A DNA stretch of 64,000 nt from Deltaproteobacteria bacterium (GTDB lineage: Bacteria; SAR324; JACQKK01). The translations under genes were made by a program, and so were the position numbers. The notes beneath the pieces were generated by a model that did not search any database, was not told the origin of the DNA, and worked only from the letters and a program-made list of their open reading frames with translations. How positions within the stretch are numbered: the stretch's first letter is position 1; each line of letters opens with the position of its first letter. Of this stretch, positions 36,859 to 45,863 are shown piece after piece. The stretch is from NCBI GenBank assembly GCA_029858505.1, contig JAOUEW010000002.1, forward strand, positions 478,851 to 542,850, in the 5' to 3' direction.

Positions 36859-38265
36859 ATGGGCATGACTTTGCTGAAAGACACGATCAACCGGGATTCC
36901 TACAACACGGATAAAGTGCGCCCTGCCGTTATCAAAGTGATCGGCGTGGGTGGCGGCGGCGGAAACGCCGTCAACCGGATGATCAGCCAAGGATTGAAGG
37001 GGGTGGATTTTATCGTGGCCAACACCGACCTGCAGGACGTTCGCTCGTCGCTGGCCACCCACCGCATTCAACTTGGAGCCAAGTGCACCCGTGGATTGGG
37101 TGCCGGTGCCAAGCCGGACACCGGTCGGGAAGCCGCCCTGGAAGACCTGGACATGATTCGTGAGTATTTGGCCGATGCCGACATGGTGTTTGTCACGGCT
37201 GGCATGGGCGGCGGCACGGGTACCGGCGCCGCGCCGGTGATTGCCGGCTTGGCCAAAGAAATGGGCTGCCTGACCGTGGGCGTGGTGACCCGGCCCTTTA
37301 CCTTCGAGGGAAAAGTTCGCCGTCGGAATGGGGACCACGGAATCAACGAGCTGAGAAATCACGTGGACACCCTGATTGTTATTCCCAACGACAACCTGCT
37401 GGGACTGGCCAACAAAAACACCACCATTATCGAGGCCTTTACCATGGCCGATGACGTGTTGCGGGTGGCGGTGCAGGGGATTTCGGATCTGATCAATACC
37501 GATGGTCTGATCAATCTAGACTTCGCCGACGTTCGCACCGTGCTCTCTGGGATGGGGCAAGCCATCATGGGCATTGGTGAAGCGACCGGAGAAGGCCGGG
37601 CCCTGAAGGCCGCCCAGAAAGCCATTCAAAGCCCCCTGTTGGATAACGTAAATATCAACGGTGCCAAAGGGGTGCTGGTGAACGTGACGGGGTCCCGCTC
37701 CATGACTCTCCATGAAGCCTACGAGGCAGCTTCCTTTATAGAAGAGCACGCCGATGAAGATGCCAACATTATCTTTGGCGCCTGCATTGATGAATCTTTG
37801 GAAGACCGGGTGGAAATCACCGTGATTGCCGCCGGGTTTGGGGAGGGTTCTCCCGTTCGGGCGGGAAAGGATGCCCGTCATGTTGAACCAGAAACGGTGC
37901 GTGGACGCCCCACTCTGACTTCTTATCCGGGCGGGCGGGCGGCAGCTCCGGCACAGCCTACGCCCTCTTTCGCTCAACCCGTGGCGGCGGTCGTTCGCCC
38001 CAAGCCCGTGGTGATGGAAGAATTGTTCCCCCCCACCCACGAAGAACTGCGGCCGATGGCAGGGAAAGTTACACCAACCGAAGAGGAGGATTATATTTTT
38101 GAATTGGATGAACCCATGATGGAGCCCATTGAAACGCTGCCCAGGGTACCTGGCTACACATCCGGATACCCCAATTCCCCTGCGGGTCACGATCTTCAAG
38201 ATGGATCGGACCTGGATGTTCCTGCCTTCATTCGACGGGGCCCTTCCCGGTTCCCCAAAGACTGA
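36859..38265 (+). CDS. ftsZ: Cell division protein FtsZ
   Basis: This tubulin homologue forms the division ring. The GTP-binding signature GGGTGTG is at residues 117-123, with [12 protein letters not shown] near the start and the T7 synergy loop INLDFADV. After a variable linker (about 330-440) the conserved tail [10 protein letters not shown] (452-461) contacts FtsA and ZapA-like partners. The start is supported by TAGGAG ahead of the ATG. The length of 468 is within range. Confidence 0.98.
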   Translation: MGMTLLKDTINRDSYNTDKVRPAVIKVIGVGGGGGNAVNRMISQGLKGVDFIVANTDLQDVRSSLATHRIQLGAKCTRGLGAGAKPDTGREAALEDLDMIREYLADADMVFVTAGMGGGTGTGAAPVIAGLAKEMGCLTVGVVTRPFTFEGKVRRRNGDHGINELRNHVDTLIVIPNDNLLGLANKNTTIIEAFTMADDVLRVAVQGISDLINTDGLINLDFADVRTVLSGMGQAIMGIGEATGEGRALKAAQKAIQSPLLDNVNINGAKGVLVNVTGSRSMTLHEAYEAASFIEEHADEDANIIFGACIDESLEDRVEITVIAAGFGEGSPVRAGKDARHVEPETVRGRPTLTSYPGGRAAAPAQPTPSFAQPVAAVVRPKPVVMEELFPPTHEELRPMAGKVTPTEEEDYIFELDEPMMEPIETLPRVPGYTSGYPNSPAGHDLQDGSDLDVPAFIRRGPSRFPKD

Positions 38266-38283
38266 AGATTCCCTCCCCCTCAG

Positions 38284-38309
38284 CGCCGATGGTGGAAACA
38301 CCATCGGCG
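38284..38309 (+). terminator. Terminator-like hairpin after ftsZ
   Basis: A perfect 11-bp stem (CGCCGATGGTG with CACCATCGGCG) closes on a GAAA tetraloop, 18 bases after the ftsZ stop. The following CCCCTCTTGTTCG is only moderately T-rich, so termination may be partial. Confidence 0.65.
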
Positions 38310-38592
38310 TCCCCTCTTGTTCGTACTTTCCTGTTTGAACCCCCGTGCTTCTATGATAGTTACAATATAAGGGTGTATGGATGCTGGACCTCTCTGAAAA
38401 CGCTTAACATTTGGTTTGTGAAGTCGGCTAATCTGTATTTTGAACCGGAAGGACTGGCGAAATCCATGGATTGAATCCATTGAATTGAGAACCAAACCTC
38501 ACAGGTTGGATGGAATGAAACGTTTTTCTAGCGAAAAGCCTTTAAAAGATTGAAATAGGAAAATTTCAACAGGGCAGGGAAGAGAACGCCGA
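38310..38592. other. Gene-free spacer between ftsZ and the FHA operon
   Basis: No convincing reading frame or RNA is seen. It ends with short A/T-rich segments (38500-38570) that may hold the promoter of the FHA-argB unit. Confidence 0.4.
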
Positions 38593-39441
38593 ATGAATTG
38601 GAAAACCCGTTTGTTATGGAAACGCAGCGCGGGAATGCTGTTGCTGTCACCTTTGGCGGCATGGGCAGCCCTGTTTTTAGCCCAATTGGCTTATTTGCTC
38701 ACCAAGGATTCGGACTTGTCTGATTGGCAGGGATTGTTTCAGACCGGTTTGTTGGGCCTGATGTTAGGCGGGTTATTTGGCTTTTTGGAAAATCTCTCCA
38801 TTACCCCCCCCCGAAACCTGTGGAAACCCCTGTTGTGGGGGGCTGTTCCTGGCATGGGCTTGGCCCTGGCTTTCCACCAGATCACGGACGGCAATGGCCT
38901 TCCCTTCATGGTGGGGGGGGCCTTGGGGGGCGGGTTGCTGGGGGGGCGGCTGCAACGCCGGGAACCCTTGGCTCGATTGGCCCAGGTGCTACTAATCATG
39001 GGCTTATGGTATGGCATCCCGCTGTTTACGGAACAGGTGCTCCAGTTTTTTCCTCAGGATTTCATCGGATATTTAATTTTGTTGTCGGTTTGGACCTTGG
39101 GGGCCGCCCTGTTGGTGCAAGGGGTGAACCTGCTCACTCTGCGACGGTGGTTTCGGCTGGTGGTGGGGGGGCAGGAAGAAACCATTTACCCCTTGTGGGG
39201 CCAACGGATTGTGGTGGGGTATCATCCGGGATGTCAGGTGAATCTTTCTCCCAAGGGAGAGGTCTTTCCTCGCCATTGCGTTTTGCAATGGGAAAACGGT
39301 CACTTTGAAATCATTGACGATGAGCAAGGGGGGATCGTGTATGTGAACTTCCGCCCGGTGCAATCTCACACCCTTAAGCATGGCGATATGGTCCGTTTGG
39401 GTACCGTGCTGCTGCAATATGGCGAGCGAGGCGGGCCATGA
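38593..39441 (+). CDS. Membrane protein with C-terminal FHA domain
   Basis: The first 190 residues are hydrophobic, with about five membrane segments and glycine-rich stretches (GLMLGGLFGF, VGGALGGGLLGGRL). The C-terminal 85 residues look like a forkhead-associated fold: RIVVGYHPGCQVNLSPKG, then VFPRHCVLQWENGHFEIID and LKHGDMVRLG. FHA domains bind phosphothreonine peptides. The usual GR at the start of the core is GY here. It overlaps the next FHA gene by four bases (ATGA), so both belong to one complex or pathway. No kinase is nearby. Confidence 0.8.
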   Translation: MNWKTRLLWKRSAGMLLLSPLAAWAALFLAQLAYLLTKDSDLSDWQGLFQTGLLGLMLGGLFGFLENLSITPPRNLWKPLLWGAVPGMGLALAFHQITDGNGLPFMVGGALGGGLLGGRLQRREPLARLAQVLLIMGLWYGIPLFTEQVLQFFPQDFIGYLILLSVWTLGAALLVQGVNLLTLRRWFRLVVGGQEETIYPLWGQRIVVGYHPGCQVNLSPKGEVFPRHCVLQWENGHFEIIDDEQGGIVYVNFRPVQSHTLKHGDMVRLGTVLLQYGERGGP

Positions 39442-40517
39442 GGTCTATTCTCGGGTATTTGGGGGCTATGGCTGGTTTGTTTTTGTGGGCCGGGCCTGCA
39501 GGGGCTTACGAGGAAATCTATTATTTTCCCGGTGAAGGAGACATTCTTCCGGTGACCCATTCGGTGGTGCAGGGGGAATGGATGGGATGGGCCGGGATAT
39601 TTGTTGTAGTGGCCGCCACCTTGGCCGGATTTTTAGGCTGGTCTAGGGTTCGATTGCTGCCCCAGCGCGGCCTAGAGCCAGGCTTTGAACTGGTATCCAC
39701 CAACAAACCAAGAACCTTCATCCCTCTGCCAGGGAAATACCTGACATTAGAGTTTGTGGGAGAGGTTGCGGCAGCTCATCAATTGCGGGTTCCGGCCAAT
39801 TTGGGCAAGGTTTCTTTGTCCATCCGCCGAAACGGATACCTGCTGGAGGATAAAAATTATCGCAACGTATTGCTGGTGAACCGTCGGCGGGTGCGGCGAA
39901 CCCTGCTGAAAGATGGGGACCTGCTGGATGTGGGTGAGTTGACCCTGGTGTATCGGGATATTCGGGTGCAGCACCATGCTTCTACCAGCCCTGGTGAATC
40001 CCATCAGGTAGAACAGGAAAAAGCTTACCTTCGGTTTCACCGGCCCCGGGGCCCCATTCGGAAGGGCATTCCCATGCTGATTCCGCATCAAATGCCCAAC
40101 CGGGTGTATTACATGACCAAAAACATGATGTTCATTGGCCGGTCGGAGTCGAACGACCTGGTGGTGAAGGCCGCCAATATTCACCTGCGGCATGCTAAAA
40201 TTTTAAGAGTAGGGGGGCGCTACAAACTGTTGGACTTGGCCCTGGCTGGATCTACTTTTGTGAACAACCGCCGGGTGGAACAAAAGTTCCTTAAGGATGG
40301 CGACGAACTGGCGTTTGACCTGCAAAAGTTTCGGTTTCAATTGGTCACCCGGCCATTGAAAGAATTTATGCCGGTGTCTTTCCCCGACCGGTTCCAAGAT
40401 GCCCTGGCTTTGAACCTGCCCAAAGAAGACCAGGAGGAAGGCCTGACTGAAGAACAGGGAGAGGAGCCTTCCTTGTTGGATGACCCCGAGGAGATTCATC
40501 CCTCGGTTTCCACTTAA
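39438..40517 (+). CDS. Membrane-anchored protein with two FHA-like domains
   Basis: A signal-like N-terminus (to about residue 23) and a second membrane segment (51-68) precede a cytoplasmic part. An FHA-like unit at about 100-175 (RRNGYLLEDKN, LLKDGDLLDVGELTLVY) lacks the Arg and Ser core. A better one at 225-305 keeps IGRSESNDLVV, LRHAKILRVGGRYKLLDL, GSTFVNNRRV and LKDGDELAF. The C-terminus is acidic. It is translationally coupled to the preceding FHA protein and 22 bases from argB. The first domain may be structural, the second the phosphopeptide reader. Confidence 0.82.
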   Translation: MRSILGYLGAMAGLFLWAGPAGAYEEIYYFPGEGDILPVTHSVVQGEWMGWAGIFVVVAATLAGFLGWSRVRLLPQRGLEPGFELVSTNKPRTFIPLPGKYLTLEFVGEVAAAHQLRVPANLGKVSLSIRRNGYLLEDKNYRNVLLVNRRRVRRTLLKDGDLLDVGELTLVYRDIRVQHHASTSPGESHQVEQEKAYLRFHRPRGPIRKGIPMLIPHQMPNRVYYMTKNMMFIGRSESNDLVVKAANIHLRHAKILRVGGRYKLLDLALAGSTFVNNRRVEQKFLKDGDELAFDLQKFRFQLVTRPLKEFMPVSFPDRFQDALALNLPKEDQEEGLTEEQGEEPSLLDDPEEIHPSVST

Positions 40518-40539
40518 TCTAACCCCATCTAAAATAGAA

Positions 40540-41430
40540 ATGGCTGATACTAAACAAGATAACGCTCTTGCCCCTGCCGAGCGCAAACAGTTGTTGATTG
40601 AGGCACTGTCTTACATTGGGCGGTTTCAGGGGAAGATTGTGGTGGTGAAATACGGCGGGGCCGCCATGGTGCGGGAGGACATCCGCGTGTCGTTTGCCCA
40701 GGATGTGATGCTGCTGCGCTCGCTGGGCATGCGCCCGGTGGTGGTGCATGGCGGCGGTCCGGAAGTGAGCCGCGCCATGGAGGCCATGGGCCAGAAGCCT
40801 GAGTTTGTGGAGGGCTTGCGGGTCACCAGCCAAGAGAGCCTGCGGGTGACCGAGATGGTGCTGTCTGGCACCATCAACAAAGAATTGATTTCCCACCTGA
40901 ACCACCATGGGGGCAACGCCGTGGGGCTAAGCGGCAAAGACGGCCACCTGATCAAAGCCCGCAAAATGAGCCATGTGAAGGGGGTGGACCTGGGCTATGT
41001 GGGAGAAATTGTGCAGGTGAACCCGGAGGTGGTGAGCCTGCTGCTCAACAACGGCTACATCCCGGTCATTTCACCCATTGGGATGGGGGACGACGGCCAG
41101 ACCTATAACATCAACGGAGACACGGCCGCCGCCCATATCTCTTCCGCTTTGAAGGCCCACAAGGTCATCTTCCTCACCAACGTGGATGGCGTGCTGAAGG
41201 ATGGCAAACTGCTGCCCACCCTGACCCAGCAGGAAACCCAGCGCCTGATTGCCGCGGGTGTTATCCACGGGGGGATGCTGCCCAAGGTGGAGGCCATGCT
41301 CTACGCCTTGGCTCACGGGGTGGGGTCCGCTCATATCATCAACGGCTCCGATCACCACGCCCTCATTGCCGAACTGTTTACCGACAAGGGAACCGGCACG
41401 GTGATTACCGGTGACAACGGGAGCCCGTGA
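40540..41430 (+). CDS. argB: Acetylglutamate kinase
   Basis: It phosphorylates N-acetylglutamate in arginine synthesis. Blocks are VVKYGGAAMV, VVVHGGGPEVSRAMEAMG, YNINGDTAAAHI and GGMLPKVEAML. The length of 296 includes an N-terminal helix like that of arginine-inhibited forms. The start is the ATG giving MADTKQDNA. The stop overlaps the start of the DnaQ-like gene by TGATG. Confidence 0.97.
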   Translation: MADTKQDNALAPAERKQLLIEALSYIGRFQGKIVVVKYGGAAMVREDIRVSFAQDVMLLRSLGMRPVVVHGGGPEVSRAMEAMGQKPEFVEGLRVTSQESLRVTEMVLSGTINKELISHLNHHGGNAVGLSGKDGHLIKARKMSHVKGVDLGYVGEIVQVNPEVVSLLLNNGYIPVISPIGMGDDGQTYNINGDTAAAHISSALKAHKVIFLTNVDGVLKDGKLLPTLTQQETQRLIAAGVIHGGMLPKVEAMLYALAHGVGSAHIINGSDHHALIAELFTDKGTGTVITGDNGSP

Positions 41431-42203
41431 TGGCCTGGGCCGATACCCTCTACAAAGCCCTGAAAACCCGCCCCACGCCCTCTGCCGAGGATGACCTGGC
41501 CCACCTTCTGCGCCGCAAGAAACAAGCGCCCCAGGGCCATTTAGGGGCCCTGCTGGCGGCGGAAGGCCGCTTCCGCCGGGAAGACACCGGCTGGCGGGCC
41601 CTGGAACTGGAGGAGCTTCACCCAGACGTGCCCCTGGCAGACATGACCCTGGCGGTGGTGGACCTGGAAACCACCGGTGGTTATGCCCACCAACACAGCA
41701 TTTTGGAAATCGGCGTGGCCATGGTGGGGCCGGGGGGAATTTCTACCTGGGAAACCCTGGTGAACCCCCAGGAACCTATTCCCTACTTTATTCAGCAGAT
41801 GACCGGCATTACCCCCGACATGGTGGAAGACGCCCCCCTGCTCAGCGATGCCCTCCCCGCCTTTGCCGCCTTCGTGGCTGGGTGCCCCCTGGCCGCCCAC
41901 AACGCCCCTTTTGATTTCGGCTTCCTCAACGCCGTGGTGGCCCAGCAGGGGCTGCCCGCCCTGCCCCACCCCCGCCTCTGCACACTGGCCATGGCCCGCC
42001 GCCTCTACCCCCAGCTCCCCAGGAAGGGCCTCGATGCCCTCACCGAAGCCTTCGGCATCACCGTCACCCACCGCCACCGCGCCCTGGGCGATGCCCTGGC
42101 CACCGCTCAACTGTTCCAAATCATGATTCCCGAACTGGCTTTGCGGGGGGTGACTACGCTGCACCAACTGGTGGCGTTTCTGGGGGAGAAAAGAAGGGGG
42201 TGA
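41430..42203 (+). CDS. DnaQ-like 3'-5' exonuclease (DEDDh)
   Basis: The catalytic acids are in VVDLETTGG (Exo I), AHNAPFDFGFLN (Exo II) and HRALGDALATAQLF (Exo III), the DEDDh order. The first 65 residues are an extra helical lead. It is either a DNA polymerase III epsilon paralogue or a stand-alone proofreading or repair nuclease; the adjacency to argB is probably only convenience of transcription. Confidence 0.88.
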   Translation: MAWADTLYKALKTRPTPSAEDDLAHLLRRKKQAPQGHLGALLAAEGRFRREDTGWRALELEELHPDVPLADMTLAVVDLETTGGYAHQHSILEIGVAMVGPGGISTWETLVNPQEPIPYFIQQMTGITPDMVEDAPLLSDALPAFAAFVAGCPLAAHNAPFDFGFLNAVVAQQGLPALPHPRLCTLAMARRLYPQLPRKGLDALTEAFGITVTHRHRALGDALATAQLFQIMIPELALRGVTTLHQLVAFLGEKRRG

Positions 42204-42221
42204 GGGGCGATTATAAAAAAT

Positions 42222-42249
42222 GGGCGGGCCAACAACGGCCCGCCCTTTT
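42222..42249. terminator. Bidirectional terminator
   Basis: A perfect nine-bp stem (GGGCGGGCC with GGCCCGCCC, loop AACAAC) has a T run after it and an A run before it. It serves the exonuclease gene and the convergent outer-membrane gene. Confidence 0.92.
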
Positions 42250-42257
42250 GCAACCAG

Positions 42258-42277
42258 ATATCCATCACGGGTTGGTT
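42258..42277. repeat. First copy of a 20-bp motif shared by two gene ends
   Basis: It matches 43231-43250 at 18 of 20 positions. This copy straddles the stop codon of the outer-membrane gene. Confidence 0.6.
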
Positions 42278-42986
42278 AGAAGTGGTAAATGCCCCCAACG
42301 GACATGACGATAAAATCTCCCGCACCGGATTTTTTAACGTCGATCGCGTAGTGTTCCAGTTCACCGCGAAGGCTTATATTGTTATCCAGTTGAGTCTCTA
42401 CACCCAAACCCAAAATTGGTGCGATTCCATTTTCGGAAACCGTGAATGTTTTTAATAATGCCCCCCCCACACCGTAAACGCTCACTGTCGAATCTGATCG
42501 CCAATTGATAAATCCAAATTTTATCAGGAAATCCGTTTGTTCATCCATTGGCAATGAACCAACACCCGATACGAACGTCCCGATGACCTCGAAATCGAAG
42601 GTGTCTCCCCAGATCAATTCCTTCGCGCCGACTTTTCCAAAATCAACGAGCCCCAGTTCTAAGGCAAAATTCCTGTTTAGATGAAACCCGCCGAAAAGTT
42701 TGAAACTCGCGCTACTTTCATTCACCGAAAGGATGGGAGAAGGAACTCCTATGAAATTTTCAAAGTCTTTTATGCCGGCTTTATCAATGCTCGCCATTGA
42801 CAATCCAACTCCCCCGCCAAGATACCAACCCTGCTCCTGTTGGTCACCTACGGGCGGAGTGGAACTTACGTCTGGGGCGGGTGGCGGAACCACGGCACCT
42901 TGGGCGTAAGCCAGGGAAGGAAGGGTGAAGGCGAGAAAAAAAAACGCGGCCATCACGCGATAAATGTTTATGCGATACAGGTTCAT
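42276..42986 (-). CDS. Outer membrane beta-barrel protein
   Basis: A signal peptide ends near SLAYA (residues 1-28). A proline-rich linker (PPPAPDVSSTPP) follows. From about residue 52 the sequence alternates as in small OmpA/OmpW-type barrels: GWYLGGGVGLSMASID, FKLFGGFHLNRNFALELG, and the last strand FIVMSVGGIYHF ending in Phe, the barrel assembly signal. The start has a strong AAGGAGG. No C-terminal OmpA peptidoglycan domain is present. Function unknown. Confidence 0.8.
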   Translation of the reverse strand: MNLYRINIYRVMAAFFFLAFTLPSLAYAQGAVVPPPAPDVSSTPPVGDQQEQGWYLGGGVGLSMASIDKAGIKDFENFIGVPSPILSVNESSASFKLFGGFHLNRNFALELGLVDFGKVGAKELIWGDTFDFEVIGTFVSGVGSLPMDEQTDFLIKFGFINWRSDSTVSVYGVGGALLKTFTVSENGIAPILGLGVETQLDNNISLRGELEHYAIDVKKSGAGDFIVMSVGGIYHF

Positions 42987-43184
42987 ACATCCTCCTTAAA
43001 TTTTATTGGTTGTGAGTTTCCGCAAGGCCCAGCCTAGATATTTCGCAAGGTTTTGCGGTTCCCAGCAGAATTGACTGGGAAGCCGGTTCTGTCAGCCCGA
43101 TAAAATATACAGCAGGGGGTGGACAGAATAGGTCACTACCATTGAATGGACTTCTAGCACGGGGGGGAGGGGGCAATAAAAAAA

Positions 43185-43219
43185 CAATCAAAAAAGACGG
43201 ACCGTTTTGGGTCCGTCTT
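43185..43219 (-). terminator. Terminator of the small exported protein gene
   Basis: On the minus strand the stem AAGACGGACC/GGGTCCGTCTT (loop AAAAC) is followed by a long T-rich tract. Confidence 0.85.
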
Positions 43220-43230
43220 CTTGAAGCCTA

Positions 43231-43250
43231 ATATTCATCACAGGTTGGTT
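43231..43250. repeat. Second copy of a 20-bp motif shared by two gene ends
   Basis: Nearly identical to 42258-42277. It lies just before the terminator of the small exported protein gene, in the same order motif-terminator as the first copy. Confidence 0.6.
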
Positions 43251-43279
43251 TAAAGCGGGAAGCCAAACCAAGAGGGCTG

Positions 43280-43594
43280 TTACTTCACCCAGGGCATCAA
43301 CGGAGCGGCTTCAGGGTAACCTTTTTTCACCGCTTCGCAGGGAACCAAAATAGCGGTTGCTCCAACGCTGCCACCCAAACTTGACGTACATATCTGGGTA
43401 TTTTGGTCAATCACATACCAAACCCATCCATTTTTAATGATAAAAATCTTACCTTTATCAGCATCAAAATTAACGGAACCGCCTTTTTCCAATTCGCTCT
43501 TGGCCTTGGCCACGTTTTCCGGCGTAAGGTCCATCGCCATGGCAAAACTCCCTACCAACATCGCAAACAAAAACACGGCAATCAGCTTTTTCAT
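43280..43594 (-). CDS. Small exported protein of unknown function
   Basis: The product has 104 residues. MKKLIAVFLFAMLVGSFAMA is a typical signal peptide. The mature part is about 84 residues with two cysteines (ICTSS and VPCEAV) and a FIIKNGWVWYVID strand pair. The start has GAGGAAC ahead. No family is recognised. It follows the outer-membrane gene region on the same strand but has its own terminator, so it is probably monocistronic. Confidence 0.75.
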   Translation of the reverse strand: MKKLIAVFLFAMLVGSFAMAMDLTPENVAKAKSELEKGGSVNFDADKGKIFIIKNGWVWYVIDQNTQICTSSLGGSVGATAILVPCEAVKKGYPEAAPLMPWVK

Positions 43595-43747
43595 GGTTCC
43601 TCTTTTTTAGCGGAATGGAAGAAAAACAGAGTGTAAGTTGAGTTCTGAAATACCCCCACGCTGGAGGCAGAATACTAGAGTCTTTTTATATCGTCAATTT
43701 TCCCCCCGCCCCTACCCCTTCCCCCCGTCTCACGGTATCCTTGTGAA

Positions 43748-45730
43748 ATGGAAACCCAGCCCCAAACGTTAAAACTAAACCCGCAGCAGCAGCGGATTGT
43801 GGATCACCTGGACGGCCCGGCGCTGGTGGTGGCGGGGGCGGGCAGTGGCAAGACGCGGGTGATTATTCAGCGGGCGGCGCGGCTGATTCAGCGGGGGGTG
43901 GCGCCCTCCAGCATTCTGCTGGTGACCTTCACCAACAAGGCGGCGGCGGAGATGACCCGGCGGCTGGAGGTGCTGACGGCGGGGGAGGGGCGGGGGGAGC
44001 ACGTGCAGAACGGAACGTTTCACTCGTTGGGGCACCGATTTTTGCGGCGGCACGCCCCCCTGGCGGGTTACGCCCACAACTTCACCATATTAGACGACGG
44101 CGACGCCAAGGATTTGATGAAAGCGGCCCTGCTGGAAACGGTGGGCAAGGCCAAGGGAGACTTCCCCACGGCGGCGGTGTTGCAAGACATCATTTCGCTG
44201 GCCTTTAACCGGCAGATGCCCCTGGAGGAGCTGATTCGGGGGGAGTATTTCTGGCTTGAGCCGATGACGGATGATTTGGTAAAGGTGGCCCAGGTGTACA
44301 CCCGCAAGAAGCGGGAGAACCAAGCCATGGACTTTGATGACCTGCTGGGGGTGTGGCTGCGGCTGCTGAAAGAGCACCCCGACCTGGAGATGACCCGGCG
44401 CATTCGTTACGTGATGGTGGACGAATATCAGGACACCAACAAGGTGCAGTCCGACATTCTGGACAACCTATGCCAGGGGCACCGCAACCTGATGGCCGTG
44501 GGAGACGATGCCCAGTCAATTTACAGCTGGCGGGGGGCGCACTTCGATAACATCTACAAATTCACCGACCGGTTTGGCGGCGAGTTGTTCCGGCTGGAGG
44601 AAAACTACCGCTCCACGCCGGAGATATTGGAATTGGCCAACCAGGCCATCTCACACAACGCCCACCGGTTAGACAAAACCCTGCGGGCGGTGCGCCCGGC
44701 GGGAGAGCTTCCCCGCATTACCCACCTGTACGATATGCGGGAAGAAGCCGAGTGGATTTCTGACCGCATTTTGGAGGCCCACCACCACGATGGCCTGCCC
44801 TACGCCGCTCTGGGGGTGTTGTACCGCAACCATGCCCAATCCGCCGAGCTGCAAATCTGGCTGACCGAGCGCAACATTCCCTTCCTGGTGCGATCCGGGG
44901 TGAAGTTCTTCGAACAGGCCCACATCAAAGACATCCTGGCCCTGGTAAAGGTGGTGTTCAACCCCCTAGACGAAGTGGCCTGGACCCGCCTGTTGAAAAT
45001 GCTGCCGGGGGTGGGTCCCGCCACGGCGGGGAAAATCTTTGCCCTGTTCCGCGCCCAGCGGGCGGTGCGTTTGTCGCCAGAGAACCACGCGCTGGAAGAC
45101 CTGATCCCCGCCAAAACCAAGGCCCGCTGGCACACCCTGGCCGCCACCTTTAAAGACATGCTGGCCGATGGCGTTCCTCCGGGGCGGATGATTGCCCTGG
45201 CCCACGAAGGGTTTTACAAAGAGGAATTGTTCCGCTCCTTTGATAACCCCGCCGAACGGGAGAATGACATCCGCTATCTGGCGGAGTTTGCCGGGCGGTA
45301 TAAGTCGGTGGAGTCCTTCCTGACCCAGTTGGCGTTGGTGGGGGGCTCTTTGGTGCGAGATCAGGAGGAAGACGACATGGACAAGGACCACCTGACCCTT
45401 TCCACCATTCACCAAGCCAAGGGGCTGGAGTGGGAAAGGGTGTTTGTGATGGGGTTGGTCGAAGACCAGTTCCCCCATGCTAAGTGCGTGAAACATATGG
45501 ACAAACTAGAGGAAGAGCGCCGTTTGTTCTACGTGGCGGTCACCCGGGCTATGCGGCGGCTCGACATCACCGTGCCGGTGGTGTCGCTGGTGCAGGGCCA
45601 GATGAAGATTTGCCGTCCCTCCCGCTTTGTGGAAGAATTGCCTTCAGGCGTGGCCGAGGTGGTGCGGGCCGAAAACCTGGAAGAGTTGACCCAGGACAAT
45701 TGGTCCCACGGTGGGTTTACGTTTGAATAG
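43748..45730 (+). CDS. UvrD/Rep/PcrA-like SF1A DNA helicase
   Basis: Motifs in order: Q-motif LNPQQQRIVDH, Walker A GAGSGKT (residues 30-36), Ia TFTNKAAAEMTRR, II VDEYQDTN, III GDDAQSIYSWRGA, IV LEENYRS, V TIHQAKGLEWERVFV and VI EEERRLFYVAVTRA. The 660-residue length resembles Rep or PcrA without the extra RecB nuclease domain. A role in replication restart or nucleotide repair is usual for this class. The 5' region is shared with the divergent small-protein gene. Confidence 0.95.
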   Translation: METQPQTLKLNPQQQRIVDHLDGPALVVAGAGSGKTRVIIQRAARLIQRGVAPSSILLVTFTNKAAAEMTRRLEVLTAGEGRGEHVQNGTFHSLGHRFLRRHAPLAGYAHNFTILDDGDAKDLMKAALLETVGKAKGDFPTAAVLQDIISLAFNRQMPLEELIRGEYFWLEPMTDDLVKVAQVYTRKKRENQAMDFDDLLGVWLRLLKEHPDLEMTRRIRYVMVDEYQDTNKVQSDILDNLCQGHRNLMAVGDDAQSIYSWRGAHFDNIYKFTDRFGGELFRLEENYRSTPEILELANQAISHNAHRLDKTLRAVRPAGELPRITHLYDMREEAEWISDRILEAHHHDGLPYAALGVLYRNHAQSAELQIWLTERNIPFLVRSGVKFFEQAHIKDILALVKVVFNPLDEVAWTRLLKMLPGVGPATAGKIFALFRAQRAVRLSPENHALEDLIPAKTKARWHTLAATFKDMLADGVPPGRMIALAHEGFYKEELFRSFDNPAERENDIRYLAEFAGRYKSVESFLTQLALVGGSLVRDQEEDDMDKDHLTLSTIHQAKGLEWERVFVMGLVEDQFPHAKCVKHMDKLEEERRLFYVAVTRAMRRLDITVPVVSLVQGQMKICRPSRFVEELPSGVAEVVRAENLEELTQDNWSHGGFTFE

Positions 45731-45863
45731 GGTTGGCTTTAGAGAATGTCCCCTGCCAAGGGTTGCTGCCCCCTGACGGAAACGTCGGTCAAATCATACT
45801 GGGTTTCCAGTCTCACTTCTTTTATCTTACAGCTCTCGTCTCACTTCTCTCTTCCATCGAATC

